NCBI GenBank assembly: GCA_021604585.1
Contig: BQJG01000102.1
Span: 1-6,481 of the forward strand
Length of the DNA stretch: 6,481 nt
Source of the DNA: Hyphococcus sp.
GTDB taxonomy: Bacteria > Pseudomonadota > Alphaproteobacteria > Caulobacterales > Parvularculaceae
Direction of reading: 5' to 3'
The position numbers were made by a program, and so were the translations under genes. The notes beneath the pieces were generated by a model. That model searched no databases and was not told where the DNA came from. It worked only from the letters and a program-made list of their open reading frames with translations. Positions 1 to 5,759 of the stretch are shown here, in pieces; positions within the stretch are counted from its first letter, which is position 1; every line of letters starts with the position of its first letter.

Positions 1-1
1 C

Positions 2-1534
2 CCGGCGAGCCTCATTGGCGGCGAATTTATGCCCGATCTTGATGAAGGGGATCTTCTCTATATGCCAAGCGCCTATCCGGGGATTTCCGCCGGAAAAGTC
101 GCTCAAGTCGTTCAGCAGACGAACAAGCTGATCAAGACTATACCCGAAGTCGAGACCGTCTACGGCAAGGCGGGCAGGGCCGAAACGGCGACCGACCCCG
201 CGCCATTGCCGATGATAGAGACGACCATTCAACTTAAGCCGCGTTCCGAATGGCGGCCCGGCGTCACCATGGAATCGCTCAAGGCCGAACTCAACGCACT
301 CGTCGATGTGCCGAGCCTTACCAATGTTTGGATCATGCCGATCAAGAATCGGCTCGACATGCTGGCGACCGGCATCAAGACGCCGGTTGGCGTGAAGGTC
401 GCCGGTCCCGATCTCAACATCATCGCTGAAGTCGGCCGCGACATTGAGAATGTCTTGCAGGGTGTCGATGGCACGGCGTCTGTCTATGCCGAGCGCGTCA
501 CTGGCGGGCGGTTTATCGATGTCGATATCAACCGCGAAGCCGCAGCGCGTTTCGGACTTAATATCGCCGATGTGCAGGATGTCGTTCGCACCGCGATCGG
601 CGGCATGACCGTCGGCCAGAGCGTTGAAGGTCTTGAGCGCTATCCAATTAATCTCAGATATCCCCGCGATGTACGAGATTCTCCGGCGCGCCTGCGCGAA
701 TTGCCGATCGTGACTGCATCAGGCGCGGAGATTCCGCTTGGCCGCATCGCCGACATCCGCATCAATGAAGGCCCGGCGATCATCCGCAGCGAGAATGCGC
801 GGCTTAATGGCTGGATCTACGTGGATATCGCCGGGCGAGACATCGGCTCCTATGTCGAAGAGGCGCGGCAGGTTGTCACCGACAATGTCGATTTGCCGGC
901 GGGCTACACCATCGTTTGGTCGGGTCAGTATGAATATATGCAGCGCGCCAAGGAACGATTCACATATGTTGGACCTGGCATGCTGCTCATCATCATGTTG
1001 CTTTTGTTCCTGAACTTCAGAAACGTCTCTGATGTTGTGATTATTCTCGGAACATTGCCATTCGCTCTTGTTGGCGGGCTGTGGTTGATGTTTGCGCTTG
1101 GCTTCAACATGTCCGTCGCCGTCGCTGTCGGATTCATCGCGCTCGCGGGCGTCGCCGTCGAAATTGGCGTGTTGATGATCATGTATCTAAAGCAGGAAGT
1201 CGCGGGGGCGAATGCGAAAGCCAGAGAGGAAGGCGCCCCCCTCGACGAGGCGCATTTCGCCGACGCTATCGCCAAGGGCGCGTTGCGCCGGCTGCGGCCG
1301 ATCATGATGACCTTCGCGGTGATATTCGCAGGGCTTCTGCCCATTATGTACGGCCACGGCGCCGGCGGCGAAGTCATGCGCCGCATCGCCGCCCCGATGA
1401 TCGGCGGCATCGTCAGCGCGACCGTGCTGGCGCTGGTGGTTATTCCGGCGGTTTACTTTCTTTGGAACCGGCGGGCGCTGCATCATGTTGAAAAATATGA
1501 TTTGGCCGATCCGAAACTGGCGCCGGCGGAGTAA
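2..1534 (+). CDS. cusA: CusA-type Cu(I)/Ag(I) RND efflux pump, C-terminal half (5' partial)
   Basis: This is the inner-membrane proton-driven pump of a CusCBA-type tripartite exporter. The frame is open from base 2, so about 510 C-terminal residues of a protein usually about 1040 long are here, and the true start lies outside. Visible are the GEFMPDLDEGDLLYMP signature, the second periplasmic porter domain (to about residue 310), then five hydrophobic segments fitting TM8-TM12 (nt about 960-1470), including FALVGGLW, GFIALAGVAVEIGV and APMIGGI. The three Met ligands of E. coli CusA (M573, M623, M672, from memory) align with window residues M21 (LLYMP), M71 (PLPMIETT) and M120 (NRLDMLATG), with the same 50 and 49 spacing. 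This supports monovalent Cu/Ag rather than Zn/Co specificity. The next gene, cusF-like, supports the same role. The proton-relay residues of TM4 lie outside the window. Confidence 0.96.
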   Translation, partial: PASLIGGEFMPDLDEGDLLYMPSAYPGISAGKVAQVVQQTNKLIKTIPEVETVYGKAGRAETATDPAPLPMIETTIQLKPRSEWRPGVTMESLKAELNALVDVPSLTNVWIMPIKNRLDMLATGIKTPVGVKVAGPDLNIIAEVGRDIENVLQGVDGTASVYAERVTGGRFIDVDINREAAARFGLNIADVQDVVRTAIGGMTVGQSVEGLERYPINLRYPRDVRDSPARLRELPIVTASGAEIPLGRIADIRINEGPAIIRSENARLNGWIYVDIAGRDIGSYVEEARQVVTDNVDLPAGYTIVWSGQYEYMQRAKERFTYVGPGMLLIIMLLLFLNFRNVSDVVIILGTLPFALVGGLWLMFALGFNMSVAVAVGFIALAGVAVEIGVLMIMYLKQEVAGANAKAREEGAPLDEAHFADAIAKGALRRLRPIMMTFAVIFAGLLPIMYGHGAGGEVMRRIAAPMIGGIVSATVLALVVIPAVYFLWNRRALHHVEKYDLADPKLAPAE

Positions 1535-1633
1535 GTAGCATCATGGGCATTTGCATCGCTGTAGTCATAAGAACGTATAGGGAGCAAATAAATTGAAGAA
1601 ACAAACGCAATGCCCCGATCGACCCTTGTTGGC

Positions 1634-1659
1634 GGCTTCGTTTCATGCGCGACGAAGTC
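1634..1659 (+). other. Possible hairpin in the cusA-cusF intergenic leader
   Basis: GGCTTCGT at 1634-1641 pairs with ACGAAGTC at 1652-1659, eight pairs including one G-T, around a 10-nt loop. No T run follows, so it does not look like an intrinsic terminator. It could be an mRNA processing or stability element before the cusF-like gene, or chance. The 167-nt gap between the two genes holds nothing else I can name; short ATG/TTG frames in it are unconvincing. Confidence 0.22.
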
Positions 1660-1701
1660 AGCCGTTTCTCTGTGCGCATAACATCAAAAAGGATAACTGC
1701 A

Positions 1702-2196
1702 ATGAAATCTATCAAACTCCCGGTAATCGCCGTTGGCGCCGCCATCGCGCTCAGTTCCGCTCCGGCGCTCGGCCAGAGCGGAGGCATGAAAATGGACGGC
1801 ATGGATGGTATGAAAATGGACGGCATGTCTTGCTGCAACGAGATGGCGCCGGGGTTCGGCGTCGTCAATTCCGTCGATTTGGATGCGAGAAAAGTCAATC
1901 TCTCGCATGATCCCATCAAAAAGATCGGATGGGGCAAAATGACGATGGACTTCGCCGTCAGCGACATGGTCGCCCTTCGGAAATTCGAAAAAGGCGACAA
2001 CGTTCATTTCATGTTGATTAAAAATGACGACGGCGCCTACGACGTGTCGATGATGATGCCCATGGCCGGTGACCCGGAAGAAGCCAAAGCTGCAATGAAG
2101 TCAATGATGGGCGGCGGCATGATGTGCGATGGAATGAAAATGGACGACGGCATGATGGACGGCATGGAAATGGGGTCCGAGAAGGACCAGAATTGA
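1702..2196 (+). CDS. cusF: CusF-type periplasmic Cu(I)/Ag(I) chaperone with Met-rich flanks
   Basis: A secreted 164-residue protein that should bind Cu(I)/Ag(I) in the periplasm and hand it to CusB/CusA. The start ATG at 1702 follows an AAAGGAT ribosome site and begins a clear signal peptide (residues 1 to about 24, ending PALG); the longer upstream frame from 1645 would bury it. The CusF fold spans about residues 52-120. Its metal site is intact: H69, W77, M80 and M82, with spacing 8/3/2 identical to H36/W44/M47/M49 of E. coli CusF, including the Trp that makes a cation-pi contact. Unusually, the domain is flanked by Met-rich tails: KMDGM repeats plus a CC pair (C44, C45) before it, and a Met/Gly/Asp tail with C142 after it. 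E. coli CusF is only about 110 residues, so the tails are extra. It lies 167 nt downstream of cusA. Confidence 0.93.
   Translation: MKSIKLPVIAVGAAIALSSAPALGQSGGMKMDGMDGMKMDGMSCCNEMAPGFGVVNSVDLDARKVNLSHDPIKKIGWGKMTMDFAVSDMVALRKFEKGDNVHFMLIKNDDGAYDVSMMMPMAGDPEEAKAAMKSMMGGGMMCDGMKMDDGMMDGMEMGSEKDQN
1786..1827 (+). repeat. Tandem 18-bp coding repeat in cusF Met-rich N-terminus
   Basis: ATGAAAATGGACGGCATG occurs at 1786-1803 and again, identical, at 1810-1827 (period 24). It encodes MKMDGM twice. A related stretch with an added GAC codon lies in the C-terminal tail at 2134-2154. Exact DNA identity implies a recent duplication of a metal-binding Met motif. Confidence 0.85.
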
Positions 2197-2209
2197 GGGA
2201 AGTGAGAGT

Positions 2210-2563
2210 ATGGCCATACACAAAGTCAAGCGCTTGCGCTTCGCAGTTGCTGGGTTGGTCTGGAGCGTAATGTTGACGTTGCCGGCGGCGCATGCCGCCG
2301 GCCTGCCAGGTGATCCGGCGACAGAGCAAGCATCGGCGGAAACCAAGAGCTCTCCTCCTGGCGCGCAACAGAATCCCGCACGCGAAGGCAGGATTGTCAT
2401 TGTCGGGCCCCGGCGGAATGTGAAGATGCGGTTCGACGCGAACAGTTCTCCTGCTTCGCGCGCACATGCGGTCGAACGAAAGGGCAAGGGCCGAACTTAC
2501 TATGTCGGCCCACGCCAAAATATCAAGAGAACATTCAAGAGGGACTGCGGTGATAAAGGGTGA
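2210..2563 (+). CDS. Secreted protein of unknown function with duplicated VGPRxN motif
   Basis: A 117-residue protein I do not recognise. The ATG at 2210 follows purine-rich GAGGGAAGTGAG and lies 13 nt after the cusF stop, so it is probably co-transcribed with it. Residues 1-29 are a signal peptide (basic KVKRLR, hydrophobic core, LPAAHA), so it should be periplasmic. Residues 30-58 are a low-complexity Ala/Pro/Gln/Ser linker. The remainder has two copies of a 17-residue unit: G60-D76 (RIVIVGPRRNVKMRF) and G94-K110 (RTYYVGPRQNIKRTF), sharing G, R, V, G, P, R, N, K and F. The second half is strongly basic. There is one Cys (C113) and no obvious enzyme motif or metal-ligand cluster. Context suggests an accessory part of the copper set; function unknown. 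Confidence 0.75.
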   Translation: MAIHKVKRLRFAVAGLVWSVMLTLPAAHAAGLPGDPATEQASAETKSSPPGAQQNPAREGRIVIVGPRRNVKMRFDANSSPASRAHAVERKGKGRTYYVGPRQNIKRTFKRDCGDKG

Positions 2564-2628
2564 CGCGACGCATCGAAGCGTGCGAGTGCCCCTTCGCCAC
2601 GCGTTCAAGCAAGCAGGCACATAGCATT

Positions 2629-2633
2629 GGAGG
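2629..2633 (+). promoter_or_regulatory. Strong Shine-Dalgarno now in front of a broken PII-like gene
   Basis: GGAGG lies 6 nt before the ATG at 2640, ideal spacing. The ATG frame runs only 27 codons (stop TAA at 2721-2723), and the PII-like coding continues in another frame. The site is therefore probably the surviving translation start of the damaged gene at 2640-2850. Confidence 0.55.
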
Positions 2634-2639
2634 CGAGCC

Positions 2640-2850
2640 ATGGCATTTTTTTTGAAATTTCCGCGACTATCTAACAACTCACGCGCGTATTCAGATTTGC
2701 GCACCCTTCGATCGCGTCGATAAAATTGTCGAAGCTATTATGGACGCCGCCCATACCGGCGCAGAGAGCGATGGCGTGATTGTGGTCAGTCCGATCACGG
2801 AGACGTATCGAATTGACGACAGACGGGAAGCCAGACCGGAAGACTTTTGA
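2640..2850 (+). pseudogene. Truncated, frameshifted PII-like signalling protein (Cus/Czc-linked type)
   Basis: From 2656 to the TGA at 2848-2850 a frame with no start codon of its own encodes 64 residues that fit the C-terminal half of a PII (GlnB-like) protein: DYLTTHARIQIC, VDKIVEAIMDAAHTG (the conserved B-loop AxTG region), then DGVIVVSPI and a YRI ending. The T-loop and first beta-alpha unit are missing. The ATG at 2640, with a good GGAGG, is one frame off; loss of a single base in the AAATTT run at 2655-2660 would join it to this frame, yet the product would still be only about 70 residues against the usual 100-112. PII relatives are known beside CusA/CzcA-type pumps (the PII-NG group), which fits the neighbours. 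I read it as a remnant after an N-terminal deletion plus a frameshift. A shortened functional peptide is less likely. Confidence 0.7.
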
Positions 2851-2914
2851 AGTTCGGCGCGGCTTTCGCCCCTCTGCGATTTTATTCTGTTGCGGCGCGA
2901 ATTGGAGATAAGAG

Positions 2915-3390
2915 ATCAACCTCGACGCACATAAAAAACTGATATCTGCTGTTGCACGATATTTGGCTTTCGTAACAACTGCAAACCTCCTGTGGGAAGT
3001 GGCGCAATTGCCCCTTTACACGCTTTGGGAGGAGGGGAGTTTTGGCGAGAAGATTTTTGCCGGCATTCATTGCACCGGCGGTGATTTTCTTATTGCCGCT
3101 TCAACGCTTGGGATCGCCATTCTCATCGTTGGCGCGTATCAGTGGCCTGCCCGGCGATTTTTTTCGTGGCGTTTGTAGCAACGCTCTTGGGCGTATCGTA
3201 CACCGCGTTCAGCGAGTGGCTGAATGTCGACTTGCGATCGGCGTGGACGTATTCTGATCTCATGCCCGTCATTACTGCATTTGGGTTTGAATTTGGGGTA
3301 TCACCGCTTTTGCAATGGATCATTATTCCTACGGCTGCGTTTATTTACGTGTGGCATAGCTTGTTGTATCGGACTGGGGATACGAACTGA
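2915..3390 (+). pseudogene. Four-helix membrane protein, frameshifted at a T run and without a normal start
   Basis: Two frames join into one protein of about 158 residues. The first runs 2912-3178 and contains RYLAFVTTANLLWEVAQLPL, IHCTGGDFLIA and a hydrophobic helix. The second runs to the TGA at 3388-3390 and contains FVAFVATLLGVSYTAFSEW, SAWTYSDLMPV and SPLLQW. The break is at the seven T bases of 3158-3164; one extra T would fuse the frames. The E/W-rich helices and FSEWLN...W.YSDLMP pattern recall a conserved uncharacterised inner-membrane family of about 145-150 residues, judged from memory. No ATG/GTG/TTG precedes the conserved N-terminus; ATC at 2915, 6 nt after GGAGA (2904-2908), looks like a mutated ATG, and the internal TTG at 2963 is the only standard alternative. 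Function unknown. Confidence 0.7.
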
Positions 3391-3474
3391 AAATCTTGCC
3401 AGGACGTGTGGCCGCAATTCTTTTAACTTGTGCGGTCGTAATGTTCGTGACATTCGCAGAGGAGAACAACAAGG

Positions 3475-3591
3475 ATGGAAAGCGGAATGATGATGGGCCC
3501 CGGAGGGGCTATCGTGATGCTGTTGATCGCGCTGTTCCTGCTTTTAGGAATCGCGGCGTTCGTGAAATATCTGTTCTTTCATAAAAAGTAG
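3475..3591 (+). CDS. Small Met-rich single-helix membrane protein (38 aa)
   Basis: ATG at 3475 opens a 38-codon frame ending at TAG 3589-3591. The protein starts MESGMMMGPGG, then has one hydrophobic helix (about residues 12-30, IVMLLIALFLLLGIAAF) and a basic end, VKYLFFHKK, predicting an N-out, C-in topology with the Met cluster in the periplasm. A GAGGAGA ribosome site lies at about 3459-3465, about 10 nt before the ATG. Short MM/G-rich one-helix proteins are common beside copper genes, which fits here, but I cannot name a family. The stop is 7 nt from the stop of the convergent MerR-type regulator. Its shortness and strong hydrophobic pattern make it more credible than the overlapping frame 3387-3584. 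Confidence 0.65.
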   Translation: MESGMMMGPGGAIVMLLIALFLLLGIAAFVKYLFFHKK

Positions 3592-3598
3592 GAGATTG

Positions 3599-4024
3599 TC
3601 AGGACGCAGCCCGAGGTGATTGCGACAAAGCGGCGATTATCGGGCAGTCAGGACTCGCGTTGCGCGGACAATCATTCACGAACGTCGCAAGCGCTTTTTC
3701 CATGCGCCGCAGGTTGGTGATTTTCGCACGCACTTCTTTCAATCGTCGCTCAGCGATATCGCCGACCTGACCGCAGGTTCGGTTGTTCGCATTCGCTAGT
3801 TGGAGAAGGGACTTGGCGTGATCGAGCGAAAACCCGAGTTCCCGGCATCGTTTGATAAACAGCAATCGCTTTATGTGCGCGTCGGAATATAGCCTGTATC
3901 GGTTCTTGCCGCGATGTGGCGCTGAGATGATCCCTGCGGTTTCGTAATAGCGGATCGTTTCGACCTTGAGACCGGTCATTTCGGCGGCGGCGCCGATATA
4001 ATATTCACCTTTTTGCGACGGCAT
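3599..4024 (-). CDS. MerR-family metal-responsive regulator (first)
   Basis: A 141-residue DNA-binding regulator that should distort the promoter at 4035-4065 to activate the divergent Mer-like operon when metal binds. The start ATG (4024-4022) has AAGGGT upstream and puts the helix-turn-helix at the N-terminus (YYIGAAAEMTGLKVETIRYYE, about residues 8-28), followed by the wing (RGKNRYRLYS), the second helix pair (FIKRCRELGFSLDHAKSLL) and the dimerisation helix. The longer frame from 4165 would translate its own operator. Candidate metal ligands are C84, C119 and C127 (TCGQ, NDC, DCPII). The C84-C119 spacing of 35 matches MerR/ZntR/PbrR; the 119-127 loop of CP-6-CPII is like CueR, which lacks the first Cys. 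The metal is therefore a thiophilic divalent ion (Hg, Cd, Pb, Zn) or, less likely, Cu(I). Confidence 0.93.
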   Translation of the reverse strand: MPSQKGEYYIGAAAEMTGLKVETIRYYETAGIISAPHRGKNRYRLYSDAHIKRLLFIKRCRELGFSLDHAKSLLQLANANNRTCGQVGDIAERRLKEVRAKITNLRRMEKALATFVNDCPRNASPDCPIIAALSQSPRAAS

Positions 4025-4034
4025 GATTAAACCC

Positions 4035-4065
4035 TTGAGTCTATAGTTACTATAGACCTTATACT
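4035..4065 (+). promoter_or_regulatory. MerR-type promoter/operator with 19-bp spacer for the Mer-like operon
   Basis: -35 TTGAGT (4035-4040) and -10 TATACT (4060-4065) are separated by 19 bp, the overlong spacer typical of promoters remodelled by MerR proteins. The perfect palindrome GTCTATAGT-T-ACTATAGAC (4039-4057) sits between the two boxes, as expected of the operator. Transcription should start about 4072, about 36 nt before the outer-membrane gene. The same dyad overlaps the promoter region of the divergent regulator, implying autoregulation. The CTATAGT half-site resembles known PbrR/CadR/ZntR operators. Confidence 0.88.
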
Positions 4066-4107
4066 CAAAGCTGGCCATTTGTAACCGGATAGACTCTCTT
4101 GAGAAAG

Positions 4108-4962
4108 ATGTTGAGCAACCGCTGCCGCACACTGGTTTTTGTAACCGCATTTGCTGCGGCGACACCGTTTGCGCATGCCGCGCCGATCACTTTCAATACT
4201 GCGCTTCCAGTGAGCAAGGGCGAGATCATCCTTCGCGAGCAACTCATAGTATCGCAATCCTCGGATAGTCTTGGTGGCGTAGATCGTGATGTCACCGTGA
4301 TTAAAGGTGTTTCGGTCATCGGCTATGGCGCTGCGCGTGGGCTTGCTGTGTTTGGGGTTTTGCCGGTGGTGAATATTGATCGTGAGATTGGCGGGCTTCG
4401 GAGCAGCGAAACCGGTCTCGGAGACGGGACTATTTTTGCACGGCAAGAGGTTATGCGTTGGGATAGCCCCGGACGAACGGTCCGCATTGCGCCTTTCGCC
4501 GGTTTAGTTATTCCGGCAGGTAAAGAAGGTCAGACGGGCGATGGATCGCTTGACGTTTTTGCCGGAGCAATCCTCACAGCGGCGACAACTGATTGGGTCT
4601 TCGATAGTCAGATAAAATACGTCGCTAATAATGAGGCGAACGGGTTTGAGCGGGGTGATACAGCAAGCGCAGATGTTTCGCTGCAATACCGGCTGCTGCC
4701 AAAAGCTGTTTCCGGAAGCGGCTCCGGTTTCCTGTATGGCGTTCTCGAAGCCAATATTACTTATCTCGACGAAAACCGAGTTGCGGGAACTATCGATCCA
4801 AATTCTGGCGGGGTTCAGGTCTTTTTGTCACCAGGAGTTCAATATGCGGCCAAACGCTGGATTGCAGAAGCCGCAATCAGAATCCCTGTCGTCAATGATC
4901 TTAATGGCAGCGCATTAGAACCGGACTATTCAATTATCACCAGCCTTCGTTTAAACTTCTAG
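4108..4962 (+). CDS. Outer-membrane beta-barrel protein, Mer-like operon first gene
   Basis: A 284-residue secreted protein, probably an outer-membrane channel of the kind annotated as transporter or phenol-degradation MetA-like. The ATG at 4108 is preferred over TTG 4099 because it heads a clean signal peptide (residues 1-24, ending FAHA), though the ribosome site GAGAAAG (4101-4107) touches the ATG. The mature part is built of alternating polar and hydrophobic strands with Gly-rich turns (for example RTVRIAPFAGLVIPAG and SADVSLQYRLL) and ends in SLRLNF, a terminal Phe typical of the C-terminal beta signal. No Cys or His cluster is visible in the mature part. It is the first gene after the MerR-type promoter and lies 11 nt before the MerP-like gene. 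A role in passing the metal across the outer membrane is inferred only. Confidence 0.8.
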   Translation: MLSNRCRTLVFVTAFAAATPFAHAAPITFNTALPVSKGEIILREQLIVSQSSDSLGGVDRDVTVIKGVSVIGYGAARGLAVFGVLPVVNIDREIGGLRSSETGLGDGTIFARQEVMRWDSPGRTVRIAPFAGLVIPAGKEGQTGDGSLDVFAGAILTAATTDWVFDSQIKYVANNEANGFERGDTASADVSLQYRLLPKAVSGSGSGFLYGVLEANITYLDENRVAGTIDPNSGGVQVFLSPGVQYAAKRWIAEAAIRIPVVNDLNGSALEPDYSIITSLRLNF

Positions 4963-4973
4963 AAAGGGAAAAA

Positions 4974-5300
4974 ATGATCAAAGCACTTCTTATATCCATC
5001 GGGCTTATGTGTGTCAGCGGAGCCGCTATGGCCGCTGACGTTCAATATGACTTACAAGTTGACGGCATCACCTGCCCATTTTGCGTCGCTACTTCCGAAA
5101 AAGCCTTAAAGAAAATTGAAGGTGTCAAACACGTCACAGCTGACCTCGAAACTGGGATTATCAGTGTATGCGCCGATGAATCTGTGGTGTTCACGGATGA
5201 ACAGCTAAAAGAGCTGTTTCTCGATAAAGGCTTTACCTACAAGAGCATGACCAAGCGTGATGGTTGTACGATTTCATTGAGCGAAGCAACGGAGCAGTGA
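4974..5300 (+). CDS. MerP-like periplasmic heavy-metal-associated (HMA) domain protein
   Basis: A 108-residue secreted metal-binding protein. ATG 4974 follows AGAAAGGGA. Residues 1-20 form a signal peptide (ending GAAMA), then comes one HMA-like ferredoxin fold (about residues 23-92) with the metal site GITCPFC (C34, C37) in place of the GMTCxxC of MerP and copper chaperones, followed by EKALKKIEGV. Two further cysteines, C66 (ISVCADE) and C98 (RDGC), are extra, and the C-terminal tail is longer than MerP (91 residues as precursor). It should bind a thiophilic metal in the periplasm and pass it to the MerT-like protein, with which its end overlaps by GTGA. The direction of transport and the metal are not shown by sequence. 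Confidence 0.88.
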   Translation: MIKALLISIGLMCVSGAAMAADVQYDLQVDGITCPFCVATSEKALKKIEGVKHVTADLETGIISVCADESVVFTDEQLKELFLDKGFTYKSMTKRDGCTISLSEATEQ

Positions 5301-5719
5301 GCGACAAGGAGAAAACATCGTTCAAGGCATTGGAACAAAGCCGGTGGGGATGGTTGCTGCTTTTCGCGTCAACCACCACCTTAATCTGCTGCGCGCTGCC
5401 GATCCTGCTTGTATCTGTTGGATTCGGCGCTGTGTCTGCGGCAATGTTTTCAAACCTGCCATTTCTCGTTGAATTAGCGCATCACAAGACATGGCTGTTT
5501 GCCGGTAGTGGCGTCATCCTCGCGCTGGCGGGCTGGGCGCTTTACAGGCCCGGGCGTACATGCCCAGTCGATCCTGTTCTTGCCGTAAAATGCAATGCTG
5601 CGCATCGGTGGAACAAACGATTGTTATTCGCGTCAGCGTTTATCTGGGCGACCGGGTTCGTTGCTGCCTATCTGTCGGTTCCCATGCTGAACGCTTATGC
5701 GCGTTTTGTTGGCAGTTGA
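5297..5719 (+). CDS. MerT-like inner-membrane metal transport protein
   Basis: A 140-residue protein with three predicted helices (about residues 18-42, 66-82, 107-129). The first carries the paired cysteines C31-C32 (LICCALP) characteristic of MerT helix 1. The second Cys pair is C89 and C99 (RTCPVDPVLAVKC), on the loop after helix 2, as in MerT (C76, C82) but spaced wider. MerT passes Hg(II) from periplasmic MerP to the cytoplasm; the same path for some metal is likely here. GTG 5297 is chosen as start because it overlaps the upstream stop as GTGA, implying translational coupling; the GGAG at 5291-5294 is close to it. The in-frame upstream codons (from 5264) would overlap the MerP-like coding region. 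It is longer than MerT (116). Convergent with the next regulator, 40 nt apart. Confidence 0.85.
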   Translation: MSDKEKTSFKALEQSRWGWLLLFASTTTLICCALPILLVSVGFGAVSAAMFSNLPFLVELAHHKTWLFAGSGVILALAGWALYRPGRTCPVDPVLAVKCNAAHRWNKRLLFASAFIWATGFVAAYLSVPMLNAYARFVGS

Positions 5720-5759
5720 TGTGCTGTGGCTGCTTGAATTCGTCGCTCCCTAATTCGAG

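Noticed and set aside
925..1410. 161-codon - strand frame inside cusA
   Set aside because: Antisense shadow of the strongly conserved pump; no recognisable domain or ribosome site.
1543..1596. 17-codon ATG frame just after cusA
   Set aside because: No ribosome site and no recognisable pattern; compatible with chance.
1593..1910. TTG-started frame with a nearby AGGGAG site overlapping cusF
   Set aside because: Mostly out-of-frame reading of cusF, no domain and no signal peptide; the intergenic part alone is too short to judge.
1440..2000. 186-codon - strand frame across the cusA end and cusF
   Set aside because: Runs antisense through two supported genes and the intergenic gap; Met/Ser/Pro-rich shadow composition.
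2578..2602. GC-rich stem GCGTG-CGA / TCG-CACGC after the VGPR gene
   Set aside because: Imperfect with a bulge and no following T run; could be a weak structure but not supported as a terminator.
2018..2704. 228-codon - strand frame, long for its place
   Set aside because: Antisense to the cusF tail, the VGPR protein and the PII remnant; Arg/Cys/Ser-rich composition typical of a shadow, and the + strand frames have signal peptides and ribosome sites.
4027..4446. - strand frame antisense to the operator and outer-membrane gene
   Set aside because: Shadow frame that crosses the MerR operator; no domain.
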